Source: an uncultured Lachnospiraceae bacterium (GTDB taxonomy: Bacteria > Bacillota > Clostridia > Lachnospirales > Lachnospiraceae). Taken from it: DNA of 15,848 nt. Location of the stretch: the NCBI GenBank assembly GCA_910578715.1, contig CAJTRL010000077.1, forward strand, positions 1-15,848, read 5' to 3'. The position numbers and the translations under genes are program-made. The notes under the pieces were generated by a model. That model had not been told where the DNA came from and did not search any database. It saw nothing but the letters and a program-made list of their open reading frames with translations. Shown in pieces: positions 1-7,876 of the stretch (positions within the stretch are counted from its first letter, which is position 1; each line of letters starts with the position of its first letter).

Positions 1-71
1 GCATCAATAAGGAGATTATGAAAGCAGTAAAATAAAAAAGTTCTCAAAGGTACTCAAAATATTTGGATATT

Positions 72-114
72 AAAAAATCGCCAAACCCTTGATTTTACAA
101 GAGATTCGGCGATT
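72..114 (-). terminator. Intrinsic terminator of tRNA-Leu
   Basis: Read on the minus strand, AATCGCC and GGCGATT form the base of a stem. It continues inward through further pairs, with one bulged T, to CTTG/CAAG closing a small loop. A run of six T follows (the A run at 72-77 on the plus strand). It begins 8 bases after the tRNA 3' end, so it is the natural Rho-independent stop of the tRNA transcript. Confidence 0.88.
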
Positions 115-122
115 CCAACTAC

Positions 123-205
123 TGCTGGTGGTGGGACTTGAACCCACACGCGGTTGCCCGCAACAGATTTTGAGTCTGCCTCGTCTGCCATTCCGACACA
201 CCAGC
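123..205 (-). tRNA. tRNA-Leu (anticodon CAA)
   Basis: On the minus strand the acceptor arms GCTGGTG and CACCAGC pair over 7 bp, with discriminator A at position 123. The T arm is GTGGG-TTCAAGT-CCCAC. The anticodon stem GCAGA/TCTGT (one G-T pair) encloses the loop CTCAAAA, giving anticodon CAA, which reads UUG leucine codons. The variable region (TGCGGGCAA-like) is long and can pair with itself, as expected of class II tRNAs such as Leu. The 3' CCA is not encoded, so it must be added after transcription. The gene has its own promoter upstream and terminator downstream and stands alone. No integrase or partial tRNA copy is seen in the window. Confidence 0.96.
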
Positions 206-223
206 GTTTTGTAACCGAGTTAT

Positions 224-252
224 ATGATATCATAACTGTAAATGGTTGGCAA
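224..252 (-). promoter_or_regulatory. Promoter of tRNA-Leu
   Basis: On the minus strand TTGCCA (plus-strand 247-252) and TATCAT (plus-strand 224-229) are separated by exactly 17 bases. A TGA precedes the -10, making an extended -10. The expected transcription start falls about 12 bases before the mature tRNA 5' end. The -10 lies in the palindrome ATGATATCAT (224-233), which may be accidental. Confidence 0.75.
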
Positions 253-305
253 GTTATTTCTATCATAAAATTCTTTTCTCAAAATTCTTTTCTTTCCCGG
301 AGCCT

Positions 306-334
306 TTGCAAAGAACCGCATTATGGTATATAAT
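306..334 (+). promoter_or_regulatory. Sigma-A-type promoter for the zinc-finger/polA operon
   Basis: TTGCAA at 306-311 and a perfect TATAAT at 329-334 are separated by 17 bases. This is the best plus-strand promoter before the first gene of the long operon. It is divergent from the tRNA-Leu promoter, whose -35 lies only 54 bases away. Transcription would start near 341 and leave an untranslated leader of about 87 bases containing two small hairpins. Confidence 0.82.
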
Positions 335-397
335 AAAAACTGTATGATTTTGTCCGGCGGACAGGGCAGAACAGCCGCTGGCAGATTTTGATTAAAA

Positions 398-415
398 TGT
401 CTGCTAAAGCAGACA
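398..415 (+). promoter_or_regulatory. Leader hairpin just before the ribosome site
   Basis: TGTCTGC (398-404) and GCAGACA (409-415) form a perfect 7-bp stem with a TAAA loop in the leader mRNA. It ends 3 to 4 bases before the weak GGGGT ribosome site of the gene starting at 428. A smaller stem GTCC-ggc-GGAC lies upstream near 352-362. No T run follows, so it is not a terminator. A role in mRNA stability or initiation is possible but unproven. Confidence 0.4.
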
Positions 416-427
416 GACGGGGTAAAG

Positions 428-751
428 ATGGATTGCAAAGATGAAGAAAAAATGATTCCGGTATTTTTGCAGGACGAATTAGATATCAAAGTGCTGAACC
501 AATTCATAGAACATATAGACGGATGCCCGGAATGTATGGAAGAACTTTCTATCCAGTTTCTGGTGGCGGAGGGGTTGGAACGGCTGGAAGCGGGTAATAA
601 TTTTAATTTGCAGAAGGCGCTGACGACAAGACTTTCGGATGCCAGGCACCAGATAAAGGTGCGGCGGGTGCTTCTGCATACGCTGATTTGTCTGGAAGCG
701 GCGGTAGCAGCGGAAATTCTGATTGCGCTGCTCGTTGTATTTAAATTCTGA
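428..751 (+). CDS. Small membrane protein with anti-sigma-type zinc finger
   Basis: The 107-residue protein carries Cys3, His29, Cys33 and Cys36. The H-x3-C-x2-C core is the signature of the zinc-binding anti-sigma (ZAS, zf-HC2) fold that holds sigma factors in the cytoplasm. A charged middle (about 45-78) leads to one hydrophobic segment (about 80-104) ending near the C-terminus, so a cytoplasmic head on a single membrane anchor is the likely arrangement. No sigma-factor gene is adjacent. The next gene is polA, 22 bases downstream, and both appear to share the promoter at 306-334. The start codon follows a GGGGTAAAG ribosome site. The family assignment rests on the motif and length. Binding to a sigma factor is inferred only by analogy, and the domain may have another partner. 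Confidence 0.85.
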   Translation: MDCKDEEKMIPVFLQDELDIKVLNQFIEHIDGCPECMEELSIQFLVAEGLERLEAGNNFNLQKALTTRLSDARHQIKVRRVLLHTLICLEAAVAAEILIALLVVFKF

Positions 752-773
752 AAAAGGAAGGCATGGCACTAAA

Positions 774-3533
774 ATGAGTCAGAAATTAGTTTTAATAGAC
801 GGACACAGTATTTTGAACAGGGCGTTTTATGGCGTGCCCGATTTGACAAACAGCCAGGGATTCCATACGAATGCGATTCATGGCTTTCTGAATATTATGT
901 TCAAAATTCTGGAAGAGGAGACGCCGGATTATTTAACAGTGGCGTTTGATGTACATGCGCCGACTTTCCGGCATGAAATTTATCAGGAATATAAAGGAAC
1001 GCGCAAACCGATGCCGGAAGAACTGCGGGAACAGGTTCCGGTGATGAAACAGATGCTCGCAGCGATGAGAATCAGCATCGTGGAACAGGCAGGGCTGGAG
1101 GCCGATGATATTCTGGGAACGCTGGCGGTACGGGCGGAGAAGGAAGGCATGGAGGTTGCTCTGGTTTCCGGGGACAGGGACCTTTTACAGATTGCATCGG
1201 AGCATATCAAAATCCGGATTCCCAAGACCAAAGGCGGCAGAACGGAAGTGGAGAATTATTACGCCAAAGACGTAAAGGAGCGGTATCAGGTTACGCCGAA
1301 GCAGTTTATCGACTTAAAGGCGCTGATGGGAGATACGGCGGATAATATTCCGGGCGTTCCGAAGGTCGGGGAAAAGACGGCCGCAGAACTGATGAAACAG
1401 TTTGGCTCCCTGGAGAATATTTATCAAAACCTGGAAAATGTAACAAAAAAAGCCGTCAGAGAGTCTCTTGCGAATCATAAAGAGCTTGCCGACTTAAGTA
1501 AGGTGCTTGCGACGATTAAGGTAGATTGTGAGCTGGATTTTTCTTTTGAAAACGCGCGGCTCGGCAATTTCTTTACCGAAGAGGCATATATATTATGTAA
1601 ACAACTGGAGTTTAAAAATCTGCTATCCCGTTTTGAAAAGGATGCTGTCGTGACGAACAGCCAGACGGAATATTTTAAGACGCTGACGGATTTATCGGAA
1701 ATAGAAGAATTGTTTGCGCTGGCCGAAAAACGGTGTGATTCGGAGCAGGCGGCTGAAAATACGGAAACTTCCGGCAAATCCGGTATTGCGAACAGGCCGC
1801 CGGTTTTTGGCCTTTCCGTGCTGCGGGATGGAAAAGGGGCGGAGGATTTCGCGGGCGTCGCATTTGCGCTTTCGGAAAAGGAAATATATTTCATTCCCTG
1901 TCAGGGATTTATCACGGGGCAGTATCTGGCCGGGAAACTGAGCGGCCTGAACAGAAATAAATTATGTAAACTTAGTGTCTGCAATATCAAGCAGCTTTAC
2001 GATGTGATTGAGCAGGACGAGACGGAGGAAATCGTCGGTGAGGACGGGCTGGCAGCTTACCGGGAAAGAAAGTATTTTGACATTCTTCTGGCGGCATACT
2101 TGCTGAATCCGCTCAAAAACGATTACGATACGGAAGCGGTTGCGGGTGAGCATCTTTCGCTGGTGCTTCCGGACAAAAAACAGGTCTGTGGGAAAAATAC
2201 TTTCCGGCAGACGCTGGAAGAAAAGCCGGAAGAGTTAAAAGAGTTTGCTTGTTTTCAGGCTTATGTCTGCCTGATGGCGGCGGAAACGCTTTCTGCAAAG
2301 CTGAAAGATGCGGAAATGCTGGAACTGTTATACGAAATAGAGATGCCGCTGACCAAAGTTCTGTATGAAATGGAGCTTGCGGGCATCAGGGTGCGGCCGG
2401 ATGAGCTGAAAGCCTATGGAGAGGCTCTTACCGGACGGATTGCGGAGCTGGAACAGTCTGTCTGCGAACAGGCCGGCGTACAGTTTAATCTCAATTCCCC
2501 TAAACAGCTTGGAGAAGTTCTTTTTGAAAAGATGGGCATTCCCGGCGGAAAAAAGACGAAAACAGGGTATTCTACGGCGGCGGATATTTTGGAAAAGCTG
2601 GCGCCGGATTATCCGGTGATTGCGGATATTCTGGAATACAGAGGGCTTGCGAAGCTGAAATCGACTTATGCGGACGGTCTGGCGGTTTATATCGACGAGG
2701 GCAGCCGGATTCATTCCACTTTTAACCAGACGATTACGGCGACCGGAAGAATCAGTTCCACGGAGCCGAATTTACAGAATATTCCGATACGGATGGAGCT
2801 GGGCAGAAGAATCCGGAAGGTATTTGTTCCGGAGGACGGATATTTGTTTATGGATGCGGATTATTCCCAGATTGAGCTCCGCGTGCTTGCGCATATGTCC
2901 GACGATAAACAGTTAATAGAAGCCTATCAGATGGACCAGGATATTCACAGAATTACGGCGTCCAAAGTGTTCCATACGCCCTTTGAAGAAGTTACGGCTT
3001 TGCAGAGAAGAAACGCCAAAGCAGTCAATTTCGGCATTGTATACGGCATCAGTTCTTTCGGGCTGAGCCAGGATTTGAGCATTTCCAGAAAAGAGGCTGC
3101 GGAATATATCGAGCAATATTTTGCGACCTATCCGGGCATCAAGATTTTTCTGGATAAGCTGGTGGAAGACGCGAAAAAGTACGGTTATGTAAAGACCATG
3201 TTCGGCAGAAGAAGGCCGATTCCAGAATTATCTTCCAGCAATTTCATGCAGCGTTCCTTTGGAGAGCGGGTGGCGATGAATTCTCCGATACAGGGAACCG
3301 CCGCGGATATTATCAAACTCGCCATGATTCATGTCTGGGCGAGGCTGCGGAAGGAAAAACTGCGTTCCCGGCTGATACTGCAGGTACACGACGAACTGCT
3401 GATTGAAGTATACGAGCCGGAGGAAGAGCAGGTAAGGCGCATTCTTTCGGAAGAGATGCAGGCTGCGGCCAGATTGTCCGTCGCAATGGAAATCGATTTG
3501 CATACAGGAATGACCTGGTATGATGCCAAATAA
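774..3533 (+). CDS. polA: DNA polymerase I
   Basis: PolA fills gaps and removes RNA primers during lagging-strand synthesis and repair. The protein is 919 residues. The N-terminal 5'-nuclease domain (about 1-290) shows LVLIDGHSILNRAF, the acidic clusters ADDILG and SGDRDLL, and GDTADNIPGVPKVGEKTA. The middle region (about 300-540) has the position of the 3'-5' exonuclease, but no D-x-E motif is visible, so proofreading is probably lost, as in B. subtilis PolA. The polymerase domain carries motif A (DADYSQIELRVLAHMS, about 692), motif B (RRNAKAVNFGIVYG, about 744) and motif C (QVHDELLIEV, about 870). The ATG at 774 is chosen because family homology begins with KLVLIDGH and an AAGGAAG site precedes it. 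The open frame extends further upstream without support. It is transcribed after the zinc-finger gene and before coaE. Confidence 0.97.
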   Translation: MSQKLVLIDGHSILNRAFYGVPDLTNSQGFHTNAIHGFLNIMFKILEEETPDYLTVAFDVHAPTFRHEIYQEYKGTRKPMPEELREQVPVMKQMLAAMRISIVEQAGLEADDILGTLAVRAEKEGMEVALVSGDRDLLQIASEHIKIRIPKTKGGRTEVENYYAKDVKERYQVTPKQFIDLKALMGDTADNIPGVPKVGEKTAAELMKQFGSLENIYQNLENVTKKAVRESLANHKELADLSKVLATIKVDCELDFSFENARLGNFFTEEAYILCKQLEFKNLLSRFEKDAVVTNSQTEYFKTLTDLSEIEELFALAEKRCDSEQAAENTETSGKSGIANRPPVFGLSVLRDGKGAEDFAGVAFALSEKEIYFIPCQGFITGQYLAGKLSGLNRNKLCKLSVCNIKQLYDVIEQDETEEIVGEDGLAAYRERKYFDILLAAYLLNPLKNDYDTEAVAGEHLSLVLPDKKQVCGKNTFRQTLEEKPEELKEFACFQAYVCLMAAETLSAKLKDAEMLELLYEIEMPLTKVLYEMELAGIRVRPDELKAYGEALTGRIAELEQSVCEQAGVQFNLNSPKQLGEVLFEKMGIPGGKKTKTGYSTAADILEKLAPDYPVIADILEYRGLAKLKSTYADGLAVYIDEGSRIHSTFNQTITATGRISSTEPNLQNIPIRMELGRRIRKVFVPEDGYLFMDADYSQIELRVLAHMSDDKQLIEAYQMDQDIHRITASKVFHTPFEEVTALQRRNAKAVNFGIVYGISSFGLSQDLSISRKEAAEYIEQYFATYPGIKIFLDKLVEDAKKYGYVKTMFGRRRPIPELSSSNFMQRSFGERVAMNSPIQGTAADIIKLAMIHVWARLRKEKLRSRLILQVHDELLIEVYEPEEEQVRRILSEEMQAAARLSVAMEIDLHTGMTWYDAK

Positions 3534-3542
3534 TACGGTGAA

Positions 3543-3570
3543 AGGAATGAAAATTAAAGTTTTCATTCCT
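3543..3570 (+). repeat. Perfect 11-bp hairpin between polA and coaE
   Basis: AGGAATGAAAA (3543-3553) and TTTTCATTCCT (3560-3570) pair perfectly around a 6-base loop, starting 10 bases after the polA stop. No T run follows on the plus strand. A second weaker inverted repeat (ACTTTG at 3573-3578 and CAAAGT at 3595-3600) lies immediately after. The pair may be an mRNA processing or stabilising element between two operon genes rather than a terminator. Confidence 0.55.
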
Positions 3571-3644
3571 GGACTTTGTGGCGATGTGTGTCCCAAAGTT
3601 CTTACTGATTATATGCTGCGTGCGCGGCAGAATAAGAGGAAAGT

Positions 3645-4250
3645 ATGAAAGTTATCGGAATTACGGGAGGCGTTGGAGCCGGAAAAACGGCGCTTCTCGA
3701 CTATGTAAAAGCGCATTACAAATGTCGGGTGATTCTGGCGGACGAAGTGGCGCATCTGGTAGAAAAACCGGGACAGAGATGTTATGATGAACTGGTAAAG
3801 CTGCTTGGGAACGGAATTTTGAATCCGGATGGCACGATTGATAAAAAGCGGATGGCGGAGAAGATTTTTGCGGACAAGTATTTGCTTGGAGCAGTGAACG
3901 ACATTGTGCATCCGGCGGTAAAGGAATATATTCTGCGGGAAATTGACCGGTGCCGGGAAGCAGCGGATAAGGATTTTCTTTTTGTGGAGGCGGCGCTTTT
4001 AATTGAAGGCGGCTATGAAAGGCTGCTGGATGAACTCTGGTACATTCATGCGAGGCCGGAAATCAGACGCAGCCGGCTGAAAGCGGGAAGGGCTTATTCC
4101 GATGAAAAGATAGACGGTATTTTAAAAGAACAGTTATCCGAACAGGAGTTCAGACAGCATTGCAGGGTGGTTATTGACAATAGCGGAAGTCTTGCGGAGG
4201 CCTGTCGGCAGATGGATGAGAAATTGGAGGAATATCTGTGTCAGAAATGA
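3645..4250 (+). CDS. coaE: Dephospho-CoA kinase
   Basis: CoaE phosphorylates the 3'-hydroxyl of dephospho-CoA with ATP, the last step of coenzyme A synthesis, in the cytoplasm. The 201-residue protein has the usual family length. It opens with MKVIGITGGVGAGKTALL, containing the Walker A loop GGVGAGKT at residues 8-15. ILADEVAH follows at about residue 30, where the family has its conserved D-x-(I/V)-(A/V)-R/H substrate segment. FVEAALLIEGGYERL and the RLKAGRAYSDEKI lid-like region come later. A GAGGAAAG ribosome site precedes the ATG. Its 3' end overlaps the next gene by 13 bases, so the two are very likely co-translated. polA followed by coaE is a common order in Firmicutes and supports the assignment. 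Confidence 0.96.
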   Translation: MKVIGITGGVGAGKTALLDYVKAHYKCRVILADEVAHLVEKPGQRCYDELVKLLGNGILNPDGTIDKKRMAEKIFADKYLLGAVNDIVHPAVKEYILREIDRCREAADKDFLFVEAALLIEGGYERLLDELWYIHARPEIRRSRLKAGRAYSDEKIDGILKEQLSEQEFRQHCRVVIDNSGSLAEACRQMDEKLEEYLCQK

Positions 4251-6706
4251 TGAAATTTCCGGGCCAGCTGGTGTTTGGTCTGGATATCGGAACAAGAAGC
4301 ATTGTGGGAACGGTAGGATACCGGACGGGCGAGCGGTTCCATGTGGTGGCCCAGTGTATCAGAGAGCATGAAACGCGGGCCATGCTGGACGGCCAGATTC
4401 ATGATATTCATAAGGTCGGCATGACGATTAACGAGGTAAAAATTCGTCTGGAAGAAAAAATCGGACGGAAGCTGAAAGACGTCTGTATCGCGGCGGCGGG
4501 ACGTGTGCTGCGGACTGTTACGACTCATGTGGAGCATGAATTTGATAAAGATAAAGAGATTGACGGGGAAGATATTTACGCGCTGGATTCCAGGGGCGTC
4601 GAAAAAGCCTATGAAGAATTTCTGGAAAAGAACGACACGGAAATAAAGTTTTACTGTGTCGGCTATTCGGTTGTGCGGTATTATCTGAATCATTATCCGA
4701 TTGTCAATCTGGAGGGTCATAAGGCGAAATCCGTCGGCGTGGATATCATTGCAACTTTTTTGCCGGACGATGTGGTGGACGGTCTGCAGAAGGCGGTCGG
4801 TCTTGCGGGGCTGGAAGTCGTCAACCTGACACTGGAGCCGATTGCGGCGATTCAGGTCGCGATTCCGGAAATGTACCGGATGTTAAATATCGCGCTCGTG
4901 GATGTGGGGGCGGGAACCTCCGATATTTCTATTACAAAGGACGGCAGCATCGTTGCTTACGGTATGATTCCGATTGCCGGAGACGCGCTGACGGAAGTGA
5001 TAGCCAAACACTGTCTTGTGGATTTTAAGACCGCGGAGAAAATCAAAAGGGAAGCGGACGAAAAAGAATCCATTGAGTATAAAGATATTATGGGACTGAC
5101 CCAGACCATTTCCAGGGAAAAAATAATCGAAGTAGCCATGCCGGTCATTCGGAATATGACGAAGCTGGTTGCCGATAAAATCAAAGAGCTGAACGGGGAC
5201 AAATCGGTCAGCGCGGTATTTGTTGTCGGCGGCGGCGGAAGGCTTGAAGGATATACGGAAAGTCTGGCGGAAGAACTCGATATACAAAAAGAGAGAGTTG
5301 CGGTGCGCGGCGAAGAAGTCATGCAGCAGATTGTCTTTTATGAGGAAGATGCGAGAAAAGATTCTCTGATGGTGACGCCAATCGGTATTTGCCTCAGTTT
5401 TTATGAGCAGAACAACAATTTTATTTTTGTTTATTTTAATGAGCAGAGAGTCAAATTGTATGACAATAATAAACTGGCGGTGGTGGATGCCGCCATGCAG
5501 GCGGAATTTCCCAATTCCGGCCTGTTTCCGAAGCGTGGAAAAGAACTGAATTATTTTGTCAACGGAAAACCGCGCATTACGAGGGGCATGCTCGGAGAAG
5601 CCGCGGTTATCCGGGTAAACGGGCAGGAGGCGGATATTTATACGCCGATTCGTGCCAACGACCAGGTAAAGGTTATCGAATCGACGGCGGGAGAGCCGGC
5701 GGCGCTGGATATCAACCAGCTTCCGGAATATGGCGCGGTGATGCCTGTTGAAGTGAACGAGCAGAAAGTGGAACTGCCCAAATTTGCGATGGTGAACGGA
5801 CATCTGCAGTCGGGCTATTACGGGATTCAGGAAAATGATTCGATAGAGTTTCTGAATTATTATACGGTCAGACAGATTGCCGAATTTATGGATGTTATCG
5901 TCAATCAGGAAATGAATATTTATGTGAACAATAAACTGGCGGATATGGACACGAAAGTGTATGAGAATTTTGCCATTATCTGGACGATGGAAGAGCTGCA
6001 GTTATCTGACCGGGACATTTACGGAAGTGGCGCGCCGGATACCTATGCCAGTCTTCCGGAGGATGACGGCAGTTATGTGAAGAGTGAGCCGAAGAAAGAC
6101 AGCAATCCGTTTGCGGCGGATAAAGCTGACAGGCAGCCGGAAATATTGACTGGAAAACCGGAACAGCCGGAGAAAAAGGAAGGACAGCCGGATATGGCCG
6201 ATGGCGTTTCGGAAAATCAGGTGGACGCGGCCGATGGCGCCAGGAAGAATCAGCCGGGTGCGCCGGATAGTATGGCAGATAGAGACGGAAAGACGACACA
6301 GCGGACAGAAAGCGACGGTTTAACGAACGGAGCGACACAGCGGACAGAAAGCGGCGTTCCAACGGACGATGAAGCGGCAGCAGAACAGCCGGATGCCCGA
6401 ACAGCGGGGGATGCGGACAAACAGCCGGGAAGTCAGGCGACTGGAGCAGCAAAAGAAACAGCGCCACAGGCCGAAGCCGCAAACGCTGGAAATATTCCGA
6501 TGGCGATTCAGGTCATGGTCAACGGGGCGCCGGTACGTCTGGAAGGAAAGAGCGGATATATTTTCGTCGATGTGTTTGATTACATAAATTTTGACCTGTC
6601 GGTTCCGCAGGGAAGCGGCATTGCAACGGAACTGAACGGAAGAAATGCGCAGTACATGGAGCCGATTCGGAGCGGAGACGTAATTAAAATTTATTGGAAA
6701 GACTGA
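4238..6706 (+). CDS. FtsA-like actin-fold protein with long C-terminal extension
   Basis: The 822-residue protein belongs to the FtsA branch of the actin/Hsp70 ATPase superfamily, whose members anchor division filaments to the membrane. Phosphate-1 motif FGLDIGTRSIVG lies at about 13-24 and an SHS2-like insertion follows (about 80-170). Phosphate-2 VDVGAGTSDISI lies at about 219 and the adenosine motif VVGGGGRLEG at about 329. Beyond about 380 it departs from classical FtsA (about 420 aa). Two or three modules contain VNG/VNEQK strands ending in acidic-hydrophobic turns (RANDQVKVIE, RSGDVIKIYW), which resemble beta-grasp folds. A low-complexity acidic/Q/P/T linker (about 612-750) precedes the last module. 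No terminal amphipathic membrane helix is evident. The start is GTG at 4238 with GGAGG 7 bases upstream, overlapping the coaE end. The division or envelope role is inferred from the family; the extension's role is unknown. Confidence 0.85.
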   Translation: MSEMMKFPGQLVFGLDIGTRSIVGTVGYRTGERFHVVAQCIREHETRAMLDGQIHDIHKVGMTINEVKIRLEEKIGRKLKDVCIAAAGRVLRTVTTHVEHEFDKDKEIDGEDIYALDSRGVEKAYEEFLEKNDTEIKFYCVGYSVVRYYLNHYPIVNLEGHKAKSVGVDIIATFLPDDVVDGLQKAVGLAGLEVVNLTLEPIAAIQVAIPEMYRMLNIALVDVGAGTSDISITKDGSIVAYGMIPIAGDALTEVIAKHCLVDFKTAEKIKREADEKESIEYKDIMGLTQTISREKIIEVAMPVIRNMTKLVADKIKELNGDKSVSAVFVVGGGGRLEGYTESLAEELDIQKERVAVRGEEVMQQIVFYEEDARKDSLMVTPIGICLSFYEQNNNFIFVYFNEQRVKLYDNNKLAVVDAAMQAEFPNSGLFPKRGKELNYFVNGKPRITRGMLGEAAVIRVNGQEADIYTPIRANDQVKVIESTAGEPAALDINQLPEYGAVMPVEVNEQKVELPKFAMVNGHLQSGYYGIQENDSIEFLNYYTVRQIAEFMDVIVNQEMNIYVNNKLADMDTKVYENFAIIWTMEELQLSDRDIYGSGAPDTYASLPEDDGSYVKSEPKKDSNPFAADKADRQPEILTGKPEQPEKKEGQPDMADGVSENQVDAADGARKNQPGAPDSMADRDGKTTQRTESDGLTNGATQRTESGVPTDDEAAAEQPDARTAGDADKQPGSQATGAAKETAPQAEAANAGNIPMAIQVMVNGAPVRLEGKSGYIFVDVFDYINFDLSVPQGSGIATELNGRNAQYMEPIRSGDVIKIYWKD
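6294..6353 (+). repeat. 21-bp direct repeat in the linker of the FtsA-like gene
   Basis: The sequence CGACACAGCGGACAGAAAGC followed by G occurs at 6294-6314 and again at 6333-6353. The copies are 39 bases (13 codons) apart and stay in frame, each encoding T-Q-R-T-E-S. A shorter GCCGATGGCG repeat lies upstream near 6197 and 6231. The region codes for a flexible linker, so length change by slippage or recombination would keep the frame. Confidence 0.85.
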
Positions 6707-6713
6707 TATACTT

Positions 6714-7511
6714 ATGAGATTATGCAGCATTGCGAGCGGAAGCAGCGGAAATTGTATTTATGCCGGCTCCGATGCGACACATCTTTTGATTGATGTGGGC
6801 ATCAGCGGCAAAAGGATTGAGGAGGGCGTAGCGGCGCTCGGCCTGAAATTATCGGAAATAGACGGTATTTTTATTACGCATGAACATACGGACCACATCA
6901 GCGGGCTCGGAGTTCTGGCAAGAAAGTACGAGATTCCCATTTATGGAACGCCGGGAACCATTCAGGCGATAAGACGGACGGCGTCTCTTGGGAAAATAGA
7001 GGAATCGCTTTTTCACTGTATTAATGCGGATGAAAAATGTGTGGTCAAAGACATGACGTTATATCCGATGCGTACCTCCCACGACGCGGCGGAGCCCGTG
7101 GCGTACCGTATCAGCCATGATAAAAAGAAAATTGGCATCATTACGGACCTGGGGTGTTATAATGATTACACGGTAGCCTGTCTTCAGGATTTGGATATGC
7201 TGTATCTGGAAGCGAATCACGATGTGAATATGCTCCAGACAGGGCCGTACCCGTATTATCTGAAACAGCGTATTCTGAGTGAAAAGGGCCATTTGTCCAA
7301 CGAGGCGTCGGGGAGGCTGTTGTGCCGCCTGCTGAATGACCATATTCAGGCAATTATGTTAGGACATCTGAGCAAGGAGAATAACCTTCCGGAACTGGCC
7401 TATGAGACAGTCAAAGTGGAAATCATGATGTCGGATACCACATACCAGGCGGATGATTTTCCGATTTATGTAGCCAAAAGAAGTGAAGTGTCGCAGATGA
7501 TAGAAATCTGA
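6714..7511 (+). CDS. yycJ: WalJ/YycJ-like metallo-beta-lactamase-fold hydrolase
   Basis: The 265-residue protein matches the YycJ/WalJ/VicX family. It begins MRLCSIASGSSGNCIYAG, then LLIDVGISGKRIEEG, with the metal-binding THEHTDHISGLGVLARKY at about residues 55-72. A later LYLEANHD and LGHLSKENN supply further metal-ligand histidines and an aspartate. Family members are cytoplasmic di-metal enzymes suggested to act as 5'-3' exonucleases in DNA repair or replication coordination. In Bacilli the gene sits behind walKR, but here it lies 7 bases after the FtsA-like gene and no walKR is present in the window. The ATG follows a weak site (GGAAAGACTGATATACTT), consistent with coupling to the gene before. 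The family call is firm; the exact substrate is not known. Confidence 0.9.
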   Translation: MRLCSIASGSSGNCIYAGSDATHLLIDVGISGKRIEEGVAALGLKLSEIDGIFITHEHTDHISGLGVLARKYEIPIYGTPGTIQAIRRTASLGKIEESLFHCINADEKCVVKDMTLYPMRTSHDAAEPVAYRISHDKKKIGIITDLGCYNDYTVACLQDLDMLYLEANHDVNMLQTGPYPYYLKQRILSEKGHLSNEASGRLLCRLLNDHIQAIMLGHLSKENNLPELAYETVKVEIMMSDTTYQADDFPIYVAKRSEVSQMIEI

Positions 7512-7557
7512 TTAAATTGCCGTTTATGCGGCGGAAAAAAGGAGCACGATTTTAAAA

Positions 7558-7830
7558 ATGAAAAAAACGATTATTACAGTTGTAGGAAAAGATACGGTGG
7601 GAATCATTGCAAAGGTATGTACTTATCTGGCGGACAATCAAATTAATATTCTGGATATCTCACAGACCATTGTACAGGATTATTTTAACATGATGATGAT
7701 TGTGGATACGAACCATACGCAGAAAGAATTTGGCATGATTGCGGAGGAGCTTGCACAGCTTGGCGAGAGCATCGGCGTGATTATTAAATGTCAGAAAGAA
7801 GAGATTTTTAATCAGATGCACAGAATCTGA
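7558..7830 (+). CDS. ACT-domain protein (UPF0237)
   Basis: This 90-residue protein is a single ACT-type unit: KTIITVVGKDTVGIIAKVCTYL, then QINILDISQTIV, then FNMMMIVDTN, with a C-terminal helix-strand GESIGVIIKCQ. ACT domains bind small ligands, often amino acids, and regulate a partner. UPF0237 proteins are almost always encoded directly before a PFL/UPF0210 protein, as here, which suggests that the two act together. The ATG is 13 bases after AAGGAG, a wide spacing. A small GCCG/CGGC hairpin lies upstream at about 7519-7533. Ligand and function are not known. Confidence 0.93.
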   Translation: MKKTIITVVGKDTVGIIAKVCTYLADNQINILDISQTIVQDYFNMMMIVDTNHTQKEFGMIAEELAQLGESIGVIIKCQKEEIFNQMHRI

Positions 7831-7876
7831 AAAGAAATGGCTCTGCAAAGCATGAACGGAAAGGAAAAGAACGGCC

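Noticed and set aside
1..35. Open frame I-N-K-E-I-M-K-A-V-K-stop at the window edge, possibly the 3' end of a gene.
   Set aside because: Only 11 codons are visible and there is no recognisable motif, so a real gene end cannot be told from chance.
123..205. tRNA-Leu as an attachment site for the restriction island.
   Set aside because: The island begins about 11 kb away after core genes, and neither an integrase nor a repeated tRNA end is present in the window.
723..773. Upstream extension of the polA reading frame to 723.
   Set aside because: It overlaps the preceding gene, has no suitable ribosome site and lies before the point where PolA homology begins; ATG at 774 is preferred.
3543..3570. 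polA-coaE hairpin as an intrinsic terminator.
   Set aside because: No T run follows the stem on the plus strand and the downstream gene lacks an obvious promoter of its own.
4883..5803. 306-codon open frame on the minus strand inside the FtsA-like gene.
   Set aside because: It is antisense to a clearly coding gene with recognised motifs, its protein has no recognisable domain, and it has no upstream ribosome site or promoter of note.
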